From an uncultured Acidocella sp. (lineage in GTDB: Bacteria > Pseudomonadota > Alphaproteobacteria > Acetobacterales > Acetobacteraceae): DNA of 64,000 bases. Shown here piece after piece: positions 8,112-17,170 of the stretch. Location of the stretch: assembly GCF_946222605.1 (NCBI RefSeq), contig NZ_CAMIIE010000003.1:40962-104961 (forward strand), written 5' to 3'. The notes beneath the pieces are model-generated. The model worked only from the letters and a program-made list of their open reading frames with translations. It was not told the origin of the DNA and made no database searches. Position numbers and translations under genes: made by a program. Position 1 is the first letter of the stretch. Each line of letters opens with the position of its first letter.

Positions 8112-8881
8112 GGCGCCGGCAGCTCCCGCCCCTGGCGCAGCGCGGCGGCGTTGGCGCTGATCTGGCGCTCCAGCGCGGCACTCATCTGCTTGCGGTTGGC
8201 ATAGCTGCCCGGCGGCATCGGCGCGCCGAACAGGATGGTCGCCCGCACCCGGCGCCGGCGCAGCAGCGGCAGCAGATGCGGGGCGAGGTCCATGTCGCCA
8301 TACCAGGCGATCTGCGGCCGGTCGGCATGGCGGACGGGCTGGCTCTCCAGCCGGTCATAGACGATGGTCACCGGCTGCACCCAGGGCTTGGCGGCCCCGA
8401 AGGCCAGGGTGAAGAAGGCCGAGGCGAAGGGCAGCACGCGGTTGCCGTCCGAGGTGGTGCCTTCCGGGAAGAGGATGATGTTGTCGCCCGCCTGCAGCCG
8501 CGCTTCCAGCAGACGCTGCTCCTGCGCCACCGTGTCGCGGTTGCGGGAGACGAAGATGGTGCGGCCGAGCTTGGCCACCAGCCCGATGCCGGGCCAGCCG
8601 CCGACCTCGCTTTTGGCGATGAAGCAGCCCGGCAGCGTTGCCCCCAGCGCCACGATATCCAGCCAGGAGCAGTGATTGGCGACGAACAAGGTCGGCCGGT
8701 GCGGGCTGCGCGGGCCGAGACAGCGCCGTTCCAGCCCGATGATGCGCGCCACCCCGCGCCAGTAAAGCCGCGCGAACCAGGCCTTGCCCCAGCCCGGCAG
8801 GTTCAGCAGCACCGCCTGCACGGCGATGGCGAAAACCGTCCAGAGCAGGGTCGCGGCAGCCCGGCAGACCAGCCGGATCAG
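8108..8881 (-). CDS. 1-acyl-sn-glycerol-3-phosphate acyltransferase family protein
   Basis: A PlsC-family acyltransferase, membrane-associated enzymes that acylate lysophosphatidic acid or related acceptors. The HX4D motif is NHCSWLD and the second substrate motif is FPEGTTSDGNRV. The N-terminus is hydrophobic (ATLLWTVFAIAVQAVLLNL). No ATG or GTG lies at the expected start; the CTG at 8881 forms a four-base overlap with the stop of the upstream gene and would give 257 residues, while the open frame extends to 8968. The gene follows surface-glycan genes and precedes the CoxII paralogue, so it may acylate an envelope lipid, but that is inferred from position only. Confidence 0.85.
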   Translation of the reverse strand: MIRLVCRAAATLLWTVFAIAVQAVLLNLPGWGKAWFARLYWRGVARIIGLERRCLGPRSPHRPTLFVANHCSWLDIVALGATLPGCFIAKSEVGGWPGIGLVAKLGRTIFVSRNRDTVAQEQRLLEARLQAGDNIILFPEGTTSDGNRVLPFASAFFTLAFGAAKPWVQPVTIVYDRLESQPVRHADRPQIAWYGDMDLAPHLLPLLRRRRVRATILFGAPMPPGSYANRKQMSAALERQISANAAALRQGRELPAP

Positions 8882-9930
8882 GGCGCCCCACCCTTCAGCA
8901 TCAGCCGCAGATCCTGCTCGATCGGCCCCGGATCGGCGCCCAGCTCGTCGCGTACGACATCCTTCCAATCCCCGACATCCTGCACCTTGCTGGGATTGTC
9001 GCGCAAAAGCTCACGCTTGATGAAGGGAAAGCCGGTGAGCAGCAGCTGGCGCCAGAGATCGGAGGTCGGGTTCATCGCCACCCGCCTGGCGACATTGTCG
9101 CGGATGCGCAGCATCTGCAGCCGGCGGGTGAAGTTGACAGGGTCTTCCAGCTTGGGGTCCTGCACCTCGTCATTGACGGCTTTCAGCCCTTCGGCGGTGA
9201 CCATCTTGGTCAGCGCCTCATAGGACCAGAGGGCGGCGCAGCTCAGCCCGCCTTTCATCATCGCCTGGGTGATACCGACCTCGTAGCGATGCACGATATA
9301 AGGCTTGGCCGGCACCGGGCGTACGCTGTCCCAGAATTTTCGCCAGGCCGGGGCGCGCAGCGCCTTGGCGCCGAAGGCCAGGAAATAGGATTGCAGATGG
9401 TAGCGCAGCTGCCAGCTCTCGGTCAGGCCCCAGATATCGGCGCGCTCATAATCCAGCCGGCGCAGTACATCGCCCAGCGGCAGCAGCGGGCCGAAGACGC
9501 TGTCATTGGCGAGGATCACCTCCTCGGTTCCGGCCTGGGGCAGATTCAAGAAATCGATCGCATCGCGCCAGGCGCCGAAATCATAGCCAATATTGCGACG
9601 CAGGATGATGCCGGCGCAAACCTCCCGCAAGCCGGCCTGCGCCGCTTCGGTGAGGCGCTTGGCATTGCTGACAAAGACGACATCCCGCCCGCTCGCCTGC
9701 AGCGCCCGCATATAGGCGAAGACCTGCGGGCGCACGCCGCCGCGCCCATCATAATGCATGAACAGCACCACGCGCGGCCCGAGCGTGATCCCCGCCTGCG
9801 GCCAGGTCGTCAGGATCTGCCGCGGCGAGCGCAGCCGGCCGATGAGCTGGGCGAACGGCACCCAGATATACCAGCGCACCCATGACAGAAGGTTGCGAAC
9901 AACCCGTTTCAATGTCCAAGCCTCATGCAT
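8878..9930 (-). CDS. RgpF-like rhamnan synthesis protein F family
   Basis: About 350 residues matching the rhamnan synthesis F (RgpF) family seen in O-antigen and rhamnose-glucose polymer clusters. Conserved family segments are visible: VVLFMHYDGRGGV near the N-terminus, RRNIGYDFGAWRDAI, ILANDSVFGPL, and GLTESWQLRYHLQSYFLAF. RgpF proteins are glycosyltransferase-like and act on lipid-linked surface glycans. The ATG at 9930 (MHEAWTLKR) overlaps the stop of the upstream gene (ATGCATGA), so it is preferred over the longer open frame to 10020. Substrate is unknown. Confidence 0.85.
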   Translation of the reverse strand: MHEAWTLKRVVRNLLSWVRWYIWVPFAQLIGRLRSPRQILTTWPQAGITLGPRVVLFMHYDGRGGVRPQVFAYMRALQASGRDVVFVSNAKRLTEAAQAGLREVCAGIILRRNIGYDFGAWRDAIDFLNLPQAGTEEVILANDSVFGPLLPLGDVLRRLDYERADIWGLTESWQLRYHLQSYFLAFGAKALRAPAWRKFWDSVRPVPAKPYIVHRYEVGITQAMMKGGLSCAALWSYEALTKMVTAEGLKAVNDEVQDPKLEDPVNFTRRLQMLRIRDNVARRVAMNPTSDLWRQLLLTGFPFIKRELLRDNPSKVQDVGDWKDVVRDELGADPGPIEQDLRLMLKGGAP

Positions 9931-12802
9931 TTTGCGGCTCCAGGACCAACAGGAGATCTTCCGGCATGCCGTCATAGGCCTGCCGGTAGTCTTTGAGCAG
10001 CCCCACAGCCTCCTCGCCACGGGTCAGCGCGAACAGAGCGATGACCTCGCCGCGCAAGGCCGGCCAGAAAAGCGGATGGGCCGGGCCCCCAGGCGGCGCT
10101 TGCCGCAGCAAATCCTCGCGCAGCCGCGCCAGCACGCCGAGCGCCAAACGTTGCGTCTCGGGACGTTGCAGATGCAGCATGCCGGCACAGAAGAGCGCAT
10201 CACGTGCGGGCTGGTCCATCGGCGGTTGCAATGCCGCCATCAACGGCGTCAACCGCGGCAACAGCGCCCGCGCTGCCTCCGCCTCACCGGCATTGACCAA
10301 ACGGGTGAAGACGTTAAAGGCCAGGGTTTGGTATCGGGCTGAGGGCAGGCCTGCCGCCTCCAGCGCCGCCAGCCGGTCCGGCAATCGGCTGACCGCGCCA
10401 TCCGGCTGCAGATCCAGCAATAGCAGCGCCACCAGCGCATCCTGGCGGCGCGGCGCGGCGCAAGCGGGCAGGCAGGCCGTCAAAGCCTCGCCGGCAAGCT
10501 GTCGGGCGGTTTCGAAATCACCGTCATTCATCGCCTGCAAAAATGCCTGGACATAAAGCGGCTGCAGTTTGGCGGGGCCGTCCAGCGCCGCGAAGGCCAG
10601 GGCCTGCGCCGCCGCGCGGGCATTCTCACCGGTATGCAAGGCGAGAATGACGCTGGCCAGCCTGGCATCCGCCGCAGCCGCGCCGGGCTGCTCGGCGAGC
10701 GCCTGCAAGGCGGGCTGGCTTGCGGCCAACGCCCGGGCTTCGTCATAGCGCGCCTGATTCACCAAACGGGTGAAGGCATCGAGGCAAAGCGGCCAGGCCT
10801 GGTCAGGTGCGAGCCCGTCCAGCAGCGGCGCCACCGCGGCGGCATCGCCATCAACCAGCTCCAGCGTCGCCCGGGCCAGGGCCAGATCCATCGCCGCCCG
10901 TCCGCACGGGAGAACGGCGCGGGTAAACAGCCCTTGCGCCTGCGCGAAATCCCGCGCCGGCCGGTAGCGCCCGGCATTCACCGCGCGCACAAAGCCATCG
11001 GCCAGCAATTCGCCCTGGCGGGCAGGGTCCAGCCCCTCCACCCAAATCGGCACGGATAACGGATCGCCCGCCGAAAGCGCCAGCACCGCGCCCGCGAGGC
11101 GGGCATCCTGCGCCAGCCTGCCGCCGGTTTCAGCCGCCCGCGCCAGAATATCAAAGGACGATGCCAGCGCCTGCGCGGCCGCATAATCACCGCGATTGAC
11201 CAGCCGCACGAACGCTTCCAGCCGCAGCGCCGTGACATCTTCGCCCAGCGCCTCCAGCGCCTGCGCCGCCGCCAGTGCCGGCATCGGGTCAGCATCACCG
11301 GTGAGATGAAAATTCGCCAGGCTCATCAAGGCATTGCGACGCAGCCCGGCCGGCAGCGCCGCATCCGGCGCCGCCCCCAGCATGGCGTCGCGCAGCCGGC
11401 CAGCGGCCTCGATATTGCCGGCATTCACCAAAGCCACGAAGCCGCGCCAGCCGCCGACCATATCGCCGCGCGCGATCAGCGCCTCCGCCACGCCCGGCGC
11501 GCCGGCCTCGGCATCGCAGAGCAGCAGCTCCAGCCGCAGCACCTCGCCGACGCTGGAGGAGAGCAGATCATCGCCCAGCGAGCGCCGGCCGAGCGCCGCC
11601 TGCAGCGCCTCCACCGCCTGCAGCGCCAGCGCCATCACCGGGCGCACCGCGGCCCGTGACTCGCCGCGGGCCAGGCGCTGCATGGCGCGGGCGAACAGGA
11701 TCATGCCCAGCCCGTGCGGCATTTTTTCGCCCAGCCCTTCGAGCTGGGCGCTGGCCGCCCCGTCGGGCAGCGCGGTCAGATCCTCCAGCCGGTAGCCATA
11801 GCGGGCCTGCGCGCCCGCATTCAGCATCGCCCAGGCGCTCTCGCAGGCGGCTTCGTCGGCATCATTGGCGGCATCGAACATCGCCCGGCCGGCAAAGCCG
11901 AACTGGATATCGCTGCCCACCGGGGCGCGCGCGGCGCGGGCTTCCATATAGCCGCGATAAGCGCGCCAGGCCGCGCCCTGGTCCTCATCCAGCGCCAGCG
12001 GCGCCGGCGAGGCATAGGCAACCAGGGCGGAGCGTTTCTGGCGCACCGCCACATGCGCGAAACCGGCATCGCGCAGGGCGCGCTCCATGCTCGCCACACT
12101 CTGCAGCACCACATGCGCGGCGGGGACGATCAGCGCGTCCAGCTCCAGCGGCGCCAGCGCGGGGGTGATGAAATCCGCCGCCGGGGTGGTCAGCATCAGC
12201 ACCCCGTCCTCGGCGATGGCCCGGCGCATCAGCCGCAGAAATTCCGGCGGCTCGTTGATATGCTCGATCAGCTCGGTGCCGACGATGACGTCCCACGGCC
12301 CGTCCCGCAGCGTCTCCTCGGTGAAGAAGCCCTGGATCACCGGCAGCGCCAGCGCCTTGGCGCCGATCGCCGCCAGCGGCGAGGGGTCGTACCCCACACC
12401 CTGCCAGCCTTTGCCATGCACACAGAAATCCAGCCCGAACCCGTAGGCGCCGCCGACTTCCAGCACCTTCGCCCCCGCCGGCTTGACGATGCGCGCCAGC
12501 GCCGAGGCGATCGGCCAGGTGCCGGCCCCCATCTGCGCGTAATAAGGCGGCCAGCCGATCTCGATCAGCTCGTCGCGCCCATAATCCACCACCGGCAGCG
12601 TATCGACGAACAGCACGGTGCAGGCCGGGCAGCGCAGCAGATGATAGTCCAGATCCAGCCCCGGCGGGTGGTGAAACACCGCCAAAGCCGCTTCGGCGCG
12701 GCCCTCATGCCCGCAATTCGGGCAATGCGCCGCCTGGCTGCGCCCCTGCAGCCATTCCGCCTCGGTGTAAGCGCTGATCCGATACCGGCCGGTCGCTGTC
12801 AT
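9923..12802 (-). CDS. SAM-dependent methyltransferase with long helical repeat domain
   Basis: A 959-residue fusion. Residues about 25-70 hold two CxxC pairs (HCPNCGHEG and RCPACTVLF), a zinc-ribbon often found before methyltransferases of nucleotide-sugar or glycan pathways. Residues about 105-270 are a class I methyltransferase with motif I VLEVGGAYGFGLDF and the post-motif GTELIEHINEP. From about residue 450 to 900 the chain consists of Ala- and Leu-rich helices carrying at least six copies of a motif of the form F-x-R-L-V-N-x-G-x-Y-x-x-A-R-x-L-A, spaced roughly 75-100 residues, which I do not match to a named repeat but resembles a TPR-like solenoid. It is coupled to both neighbours by overlapping codons. 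A glycan-modifying role is inferred from context. Confidence 0.8.
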   Translation of the reverse strand: MTATGRYRISAYTEAEWLQGRSQAAHCPNCGHEGRAEAALAVFHHPPGLDLDYHLLRCPACTVLFVDTLPVVDYGRDELIEIGWPPYYAQMGAGTWPIASALARIVKPAGAKVLEVGGAYGFGLDFCVHGKGWQGVGYDPSPLAAIGAKALALPVIQGFFTEETLRDGPWDVIVGTELIEHINEPPEFLRLMRRAIAEDGVLMLTTPAADFITPALAPLELDALIVPAAHVVLQSVASMERALRDAGFAHVAVRQKRSALVAYASPAPLALDEDQGAAWRAYRGYMEARAARAPVGSDIQFGFAGRAMFDAANDADEAACESAWAMLNAGAQARYGYRLEDLTALPDGAASAQLEGLGEKMPHGLGMILFARAMQRLARGESRAAVRPVMALALQAVEALQAALGRRSLGDDLLSSSVGEVLRLELLLCDAEAGAPGVAEALIARGDMVGGWRGFVALVNAGNIEAAGRLRDAMLGAAPDAALPAGLRRNALMSLANFHLTGDADPMPALAAAQALEALGEDVTALRLEAFVRLVNRGDYAAAQALASSFDILARAAETGGRLAQDARLAGAVLALSAGDPLSVPIWVEGLDPARQGELLADGFVRAVNAGRYRPARDFAQAQGLFTRAVLPCGRAAMDLALARATLELVDGDAAAVAPLLDGLAPDQAWPLCLDAFTRLVNQARYDEARALAASQPALQALAEQPGAAAADARLASVILALHTGENARAAAQALAFAALDGPAKLQPLYVQAFLQAMNDGDFETARQLAGEALTACLPACAAPRRQDALVALLLLDLQPDGAVSRLPDRLAALEAAGLPSARYQTLAFNVFTRLVNAGEAEAARALLPRLTPLMAALQPPMDQPARDALFCAGMLHLQRPETQRLALGVLARLREDLLRQAPPGGPAHPLFWPALRGEVIALFALTRGEEAVGLLKDYRQAYDGMPEDLLLVLEPQNA

Positions 12803-14511
12803 CAGGCGAACAGCTCCGGCGCGCGGGCGCGCAGCGCCGCGTTGAGTTCATCACGCCGCGCCCACAGGCTGCGATACCATTCCATGCGCGCCTGCACCTG
12901 ATAGGCCAGCATGCGGTTCTGCGCGACATAGGCACGGGCGTTATCCGCGATGCGGCGGGTCGCTTCCGGGTAGGCGAGCAGCCGCAGCAGCGCCGCCCGC
13001 AGCTCGGCCTGGTCGCGGAACAGCACGCCGGTTTTGCCGTCCTGGATGGAGGCGGCGTAGACGGTATGGCTGGCCAGGGCGCAGACCCGGGCCGCCCCGG
13101 CCTCGATGAATTTCAGATCCGACTTGGCGCGGTTGAAGGGGGTATCCTCCAGCGGCATGAAGCTGATTTCGGCGGCGGAGAGCTCGCGCAGATAGGTGGC
13201 GTAATCCACCAGGGCCGGCTCGAAGCTCTTATGCGGGGTCTCCAGCGCCTGGAAGAAGCCCTCATCGAACAGCACCCGGAAGCGCAGCCGATCGCCGACG
13301 GCGCGCGCCACCTCGTTGAGCACCGGCACCAGGGGCGCCCAGTCCCGCTGGCGGTTGAGCGCGCCGAAGAACAGAGTGAGATGCTCGGGATCCTGGAAAT
13401 TGCGCACCTGCGGCAGCTCGAAGACGCCGTTGGGGAACACCGCCAGCTCCGGATTCTGCTCACGCAGCGCCTCGCCCAGCACCGGGGTGCTGGTCTGCAC
13501 CGCATGCACGCCGCGGAAGGTGAGCAGCTGGCTGAGATCCACCCCGCGCTCTTCCATGAACATCGGGTGATCGTCGAATTCGCTGACCACCAGGTAATCC
13601 TGCGCCAGCAGCGCGCGCACCCGCGCCCGCCCTTCCTCGCCCAGCAGCAGCGGCCGGTGCAGCATGGCGATGCGCGGCGCATTGTTCAGCCGTGGGCGCA
13701 GCTCCGCCTCCGGCATCACCGTCGCCAGCACGCTGCTCTCGGTGCGCAAGGCGCGCATCGGCTCCAGCACCCGCACATCGGAGACACCGCCCTGCGGCGT
13801 CAGCATCGTCGCGGCGATGTCCAGCCAGGCCGGGGCGGCTTTGCGGGCGCGCAGGATCACCTGAATCGGGGCACAGCGACGGCGATATTCCTCGACATCC
13901 ACGCCCAGCGCCTGCAGCAGGGGGGCGGCGAGGGTGGCGAACTGTTCGGCGCGCTCCATCTCGGTATTCGGGCGCGGCGCCGCGTCCACCAGCTCCAGCC
14001 CGGCCCCGCTCAGCGCCTCGATCATCGTGCGCGGGCTGAACCAGCGCAGATGGGTCCGGTCGAACAGGCCGTTCTCCTCGTACTGGAATTTGCCGACCAG
14101 TAGCCGCGCCACCACGCTCCAATGCTCGATATTCGGCGTGCAGACGAGAATTGTGCCCTCCGGGGAGAGCAGCCTGGCCTGCGCCTGCAACAGCGCCCAG
14201 GGATCGCGCAGATGCTCCAGCACATCGCCATAGACGATGCAGTCGACGCTGCCTTCCGCCAGCCCGAACGGATTCGGATTGACCTCGACATCGCCGATGA
14301 ATACCTCCGTCAGCCGGGTGCGGGCCTGCGCGGCGGCGTCCTCGTCGACATCGATCCCGAGATAGCGGCAATTCGGGTTGCGGCGCAGATAATTCGCCCC
14401 CAGCGCGCCTTGCGCACAGCCGACATCCAGTACGGTTTTCGCCGTCAGCGGCAGCTTTTCCAGCAATTCGGGATTGGCAAAGTCCGGATACTTGGCGTGC
14501 ACGGCGTTCAA
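12802..14511 (-). CDS. Methyltransferase-glycosyltransferase fusion protein
   Basis: The N-terminal 200 residues are a class I SAM methyltransferase (TVLDVGCAQGALGANYL; then DCIVYGDVLEHLRDPW). After a linker, residues about 260-560 look like a GT-B glycosyltransferase: YLVVSEFDDHPMFMEER, VFPNGVFELP, LTLFFGALNRQRDW and the C-terminal donor-site region FIEAGAARVCALASHTVYAASIQDGKTGVLF. The start is likely the TTG at 14511 (MNAVHAKYPDF), with GAGGA eight bases upstream; the frame is open to 14616, but that would overlap ugd. It is one of two methyltransferase fusions in the operon, so a methylated surface glycan is plausible. Confidence 0.82.
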   Translation of the reverse strand: MNAVHAKYPDFANPELLEKLPLTAKTVLDVGCAQGALGANYLRRNPNCRYLGIDVDEDAAAQARTRLTEVFIGDVEVNPNPFGLAEGSVDCIVYGDVLEHLRDPWALLQAQARLLSPEGTILVCTPNIEHWSVVARLLVGKFQYEENGLFDRTHLRWFSPRTMIEALSGAGLELVDAAPRPNTEMERAEQFATLAAPLLQALGVDVEEYRRRCAPIQVILRARKAAPAWLDIAATMLTPQGGVSDVRVLEPMRALRTESSVLATVMPEAELRPRLNNAPRIAMLHRPLLLGEEGRARVRALLAQDYLVVSEFDDHPMFMEERGVDLSQLLTFRGVHAVQTSTPVLGEALREQNPELAVFPNGVFELPQVRNFQDPEHLTLFFGALNRQRDWAPLVPVLNEVARAVGDRLRFRVLFDEGFFQALETPHKSFEPALVDYATYLRELSAAEISFMPLEDTPFNRAKSDLKFIEAGAARVCALASHTVYAASIQDGKTGVLFRDQAELRAALLRLLAYPEATRRIADNARAYVAQNRMLAYQVQARMEWYRSLWARRDELNAALRARAPELFA

Positions 14512-14545
14512 GCGATCATTCCTCGCGGTTGGGGCGGTCTTTTGG

Positions 14546-15859
14546 TCACGGCAGCGGGCGCCCGATGCCGGTATAGGTGAAGCCCGCCGCGCGCAGCGGC
14601 GCGGGGTCGAAGACATTGCGCAGATCCACCACCACGTCGCCGCGCATCAGCTCGCGCAGCCGGGCGGGGGGCAGCACCCGGAATTCGTTCCATTCGGTGA
14701 CCAGCACCAGCGCATCGGCGCCGGTGAGGGCGGCGGCGGCGTCCGGCGCCAGAGTGACGCGCGCGGGCAGCAGCGGCCGGGCGGTTTCCATCGCCTCCGG
14801 GTCGAAGGCCTGGATGCTCGCCCCGCGCGAGACCAGCCCGCGCACCAGCGGCAGCGCCGGGCTCTCGCGCATATCGTCGGTTTCCGGCTTGAAGGCGAGG
14901 CCGAGCACGGCGATCACCTTGCCGGCGACATCGCCGCCGCAGGCCGCGACCACGCGCGCCGCCAGCCCGTCCTTGCGATGATCATTCACCGCCACCACCG
15001 ACTGGATCAGCCGCGACGGCGCCCCCGCCTCCTCGGCGATGCGCATCAGCGCCAGCGTGTCCTTGGGAAAGCAGGAGCCGCCGAAGCCCGGCCCGGCATG
15101 CAGGAATTTCCGCCCGATCCGCCCATCCAGCCCGATGCCGCGGGCCACGTCATTCACATCCGCCCCCACCTTCTCGCAGAGATCGGCCATCTCGTTGATG
15201 AAGGTGATCTTCATCGCCAGGAAGCCGTTGGCGGCGTATTTGATCAGCTCCGCCGTCTCCAGCCCGGTGAACAGGATCGGGGTTTCGATCAGATAAAGCG
15301 GGCGATAGAGCTGGCGCAGCACCTCGCGGGCGCGCTCGCTCTCGGCGCCGACGACGACGCGGTCCGGCCGCATGAAATCCGGGATGGCGCTGCCCTCGCG
15401 CAGGAATTCCGGGTTGGAGGCGACCTCCACCGCCAGATCCGGGCGCAGCCGGCGGGCCATTTCCAGGATCGTCCGCCCGGTGCCGACCGGCACGGTGGAT
15501 TTGGTGACGATGACCGCCGGATGGTCCAGCGCCTTCAGCACCTGCTCGACGGCGGCATAAACATAAGTGAGATCGGCATGGCCATCGCCGCGCCTTGTCG
15601 GGGTGCCGACGGCGATGAAGATCGCCTCCGCCTCGGCGATGCCCGCTTCCAGCGTTTCGGGGAAGGTCAGGCGCCCGGCGGCGGCGTTATCGGCCACCAG
15701 CCTGTCCAGACCGGGTTCATAGATGGGGATGCGCCCCTCCAGCAGCATCTGGCGCTTGGCGGCATCCGCCTCGACCACCGCCACGGAAACGCCGAATTCA
15801 GCGAAACAAGCCCCCGAGACGAGCCCGACATAGCCGCCGCCGATAATCGCGATCCTCAA
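14546..15859 (-). CDS. ugd: UDP-glucose 6-dehydrogenase
   Basis: This cytoplasmic NAD-dependent enzyme oxidises UDP-glucose to UDP-glucuronate. The N-terminal Rossmann motif is IAIIGGGYVGLVSGACF, the middle domain has SNPEFLREGSAIPDF, and the catalytic Cys is in GPGFGGSCFPKDT at about residue 260. The TTG at 15859 (MRIAIIGGG) has a GGAGGG site eight bases upstream and gives 437 residues, the family's usual length; the open frame extends to 15922 without a better start. It leads the minus-strand glycan operon and supplies a precursor for acidic polysaccharide. Confidence 0.95.
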   Translation of the reverse strand: MRIAIIGGGYVGLVSGACFAEFGVSVAVVEADAAKRQMLLEGRIPIYEPGLDRLVADNAAAGRLTFPETLEAGIAEAEAIFIAVGTPTRRGDGHADLTYVYAAVEQVLKALDHPAVIVTKSTVPVGTGRTILEMARRLRPDLAVEVASNPEFLREGSAIPDFMRPDRVVVGAESERAREVLRQLYRPLYLIETPILFTGLETAELIKYAANGFLAMKITFINEMADLCEKVGADVNDVARGIGLDGRIGRKFLHAGPGFGGSCFPKDTLALMRIAEEAGAPSRLIQSVVAVNDHRKDGLAARVVAACGGDVAGKVIAVLGLAFKPETDDMRESPALPLVRGLVSRGASIQAFDPEAMETARPLLPARVTLAPDAAAALTGADALVLVTEWNEFRVLPPARLRELMRGDVVVDLRNVFDPAPLRAAGFTYTGIGRPLP

Positions 15860-15989
15860 CCCCCAAACCCTCCGCTCCGGTTTGTCCTGCCCCTGCTTCT
15901 GGCGTGGCCGGCAGGCCAGCACAAGCCCTGGCCGGCGGAAAACAAGAGATCTTCAAATTCCCTCCGGTTTCAGCCATGGTCCGCGCCAG

Positions 15990-17063
15990 ATGAGCCTCAC
16001 CACCCTTTCCGCCTTGTCACTCCCCCGTCATATCGCCCTCATGGGCGGGCTGGCGATCTTTTCCGGCATCATCGTCCGGGTGATGATCTCCATCGGCGTG
16101 CCGGACCATCCGGATGCGCGCAAGGCGCACGCCCAGACCACGCCGAAATCCGGCGGGGTGGGCATCGTCTTCGCCTTCCTGCTGGGGGTGCTGCTGCTCT
16201 ATCGCTACGGCCAGGTCTCGCGCCTGGCGGAGGGGTATTTCATCGGCGTCATCGCCGCTTCGGTGCTGATCGCCCTGGTCTCGATGGCCGACGATCTTCT
16301 GAACATGCCCTTCACGGTGAAGCTCGGCACCCAGCTGCTGGCCGCCATCGCCGCCGTGGCCTCGGGGCTGTATCTGCATGATCTGGCGCTGCCGGGTTTC
16401 GGGCTGACCCCGCTTGGCTGGCTCGGCCTGCCGCTGACGCTGGGATTTCTGCTCTATGTCACCAACGCGATGAATTTCATCGACGGTCTGAACGGTCTGG
16501 CCGGCGGTGTCACCCTCATCGCCTGCTTGTTCCTGGCCGGCATCGCCGGGGCGCTGGGCGGGTTTTTCATCTATACCGCCTCCTTGCTGCTGGCCGGCGG
16601 GGTGCTGGGGTTTCTGCCCTTCAACTTTCCCAAGGGCCGGATTTTCATGGGCGATGTCGGCAGCCAGTTCTGCGGCTTCATGCTGGCTTTGTTCGGGGTG
16701 GCGGCGGCGCGGTTCGAGCAGGTGCAGCTCTCTTTCCTGCTGGTGCCGCTGCTGCTCTCCGGCGTGCTCTATGATGTGACATTCACCCTGATCCGCCGCA
16801 CCCTGGCGCGCGAGAACATCGCCCGGGCGCATCATGGCCATCTCTATCAGGTGGTGCGCCGGGCCGGGATGGATGCGCGGCTGGTGGCGGTGATCCATTG
16901 GCTGTTCGCGCTGCTGGGCGGGGTGACGGCGATCGGCTTCGTGGCGGCGAATTCGGCCTCGAAGCTGTGGATCGGGCTGCTGCCGCTGCTGGTGCAGGTG
17001 GCCTGGACGCTCTATGTCGCCGGGCGGGCGCGCCGGGCGGGGATCGGCAGCTGGTCTGGTTAA
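15990..17063 (+). CDS. WecA/MraY-family undecaprenyl-phosphate sugar-1-phosphate transferase
   Basis: A polytopic membrane enzyme of the polyprenyl-phosphate GlcNAc/MurNAc-1-phosphate transferase family, which starts lipid-linked glycan synthesis. The diagnostic motifs are TPKSGGVGIVFAF (N-terminal loop), SMADDLLNMP, TNAMNFIDGLNGLAGG, GRIFMGDVGSQFCGF and the HHGHLYQ loop (cytoplasmic His motif). The ATG at 15990 (MSLTTLSALSLP) is preferred; the frame is open to 15882 but runs toward the divergent ugd gene. The sequence looks closer to WecA-type than MraY, and its neighbours suggest it primes the surface glycan assembled by the ugd operon. Substrate cannot be fixed from sequence. Confidence 0.88.
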   Translation: MSLTTLSALSLPRHIALMGGLAIFSGIIVRVMISIGVPDHPDARKAHAQTTPKSGGVGIVFAFLLGVLLLYRYGQVSRLAEGYFIGVIAASVLIALVSMADDLLNMPFTVKLGTQLLAAIAAVASGLYLHDLALPGFGLTPLGWLGLPLTLGFLLYVTNAMNFIDGLNGLAGGVTLIACLFLAGIAGALGGFFIYTASLLLAGGVLGFLPFNFPKGRIFMGDVGSQFCGFMLALFGVAAARFEQVQLSFLLVPLLLSGVLYDVTFTLIRRTLARENIARAHHGHLYQVVRRAGMDARLVAVIHWLFALLGGVTAIGFVAANSASKLWIGLLPLLVQVAWTLYVAGRARRAGIGSWSG

Positions 17064-17072
17064 TAAAGTCGT

Positions 17073-17098
17073 GGGGGGATTTTTGTAAAAATCCCCCC
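17073..17098. terminator. Bidirectional hairpin between convergent genes
   Basis: A perfect 12-bp inverted repeat, GGGGGGATTTTT, two-base loop GT, AAAAATCCCCCC, lies between the convergent wecA-like and metZ genes. The T and A runs are inside the stem, so it can act on both strands. The same stem recurs at 48163-48188. Confidence 0.65.
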
Positions 17099-17170
17099 AC
17101 CCCTTCGGCGGCTTTCCACCGCTGCGATGCAGCGGCGGAACCTTGGCCGCCTTCGCCCTCCAAAAACTTT

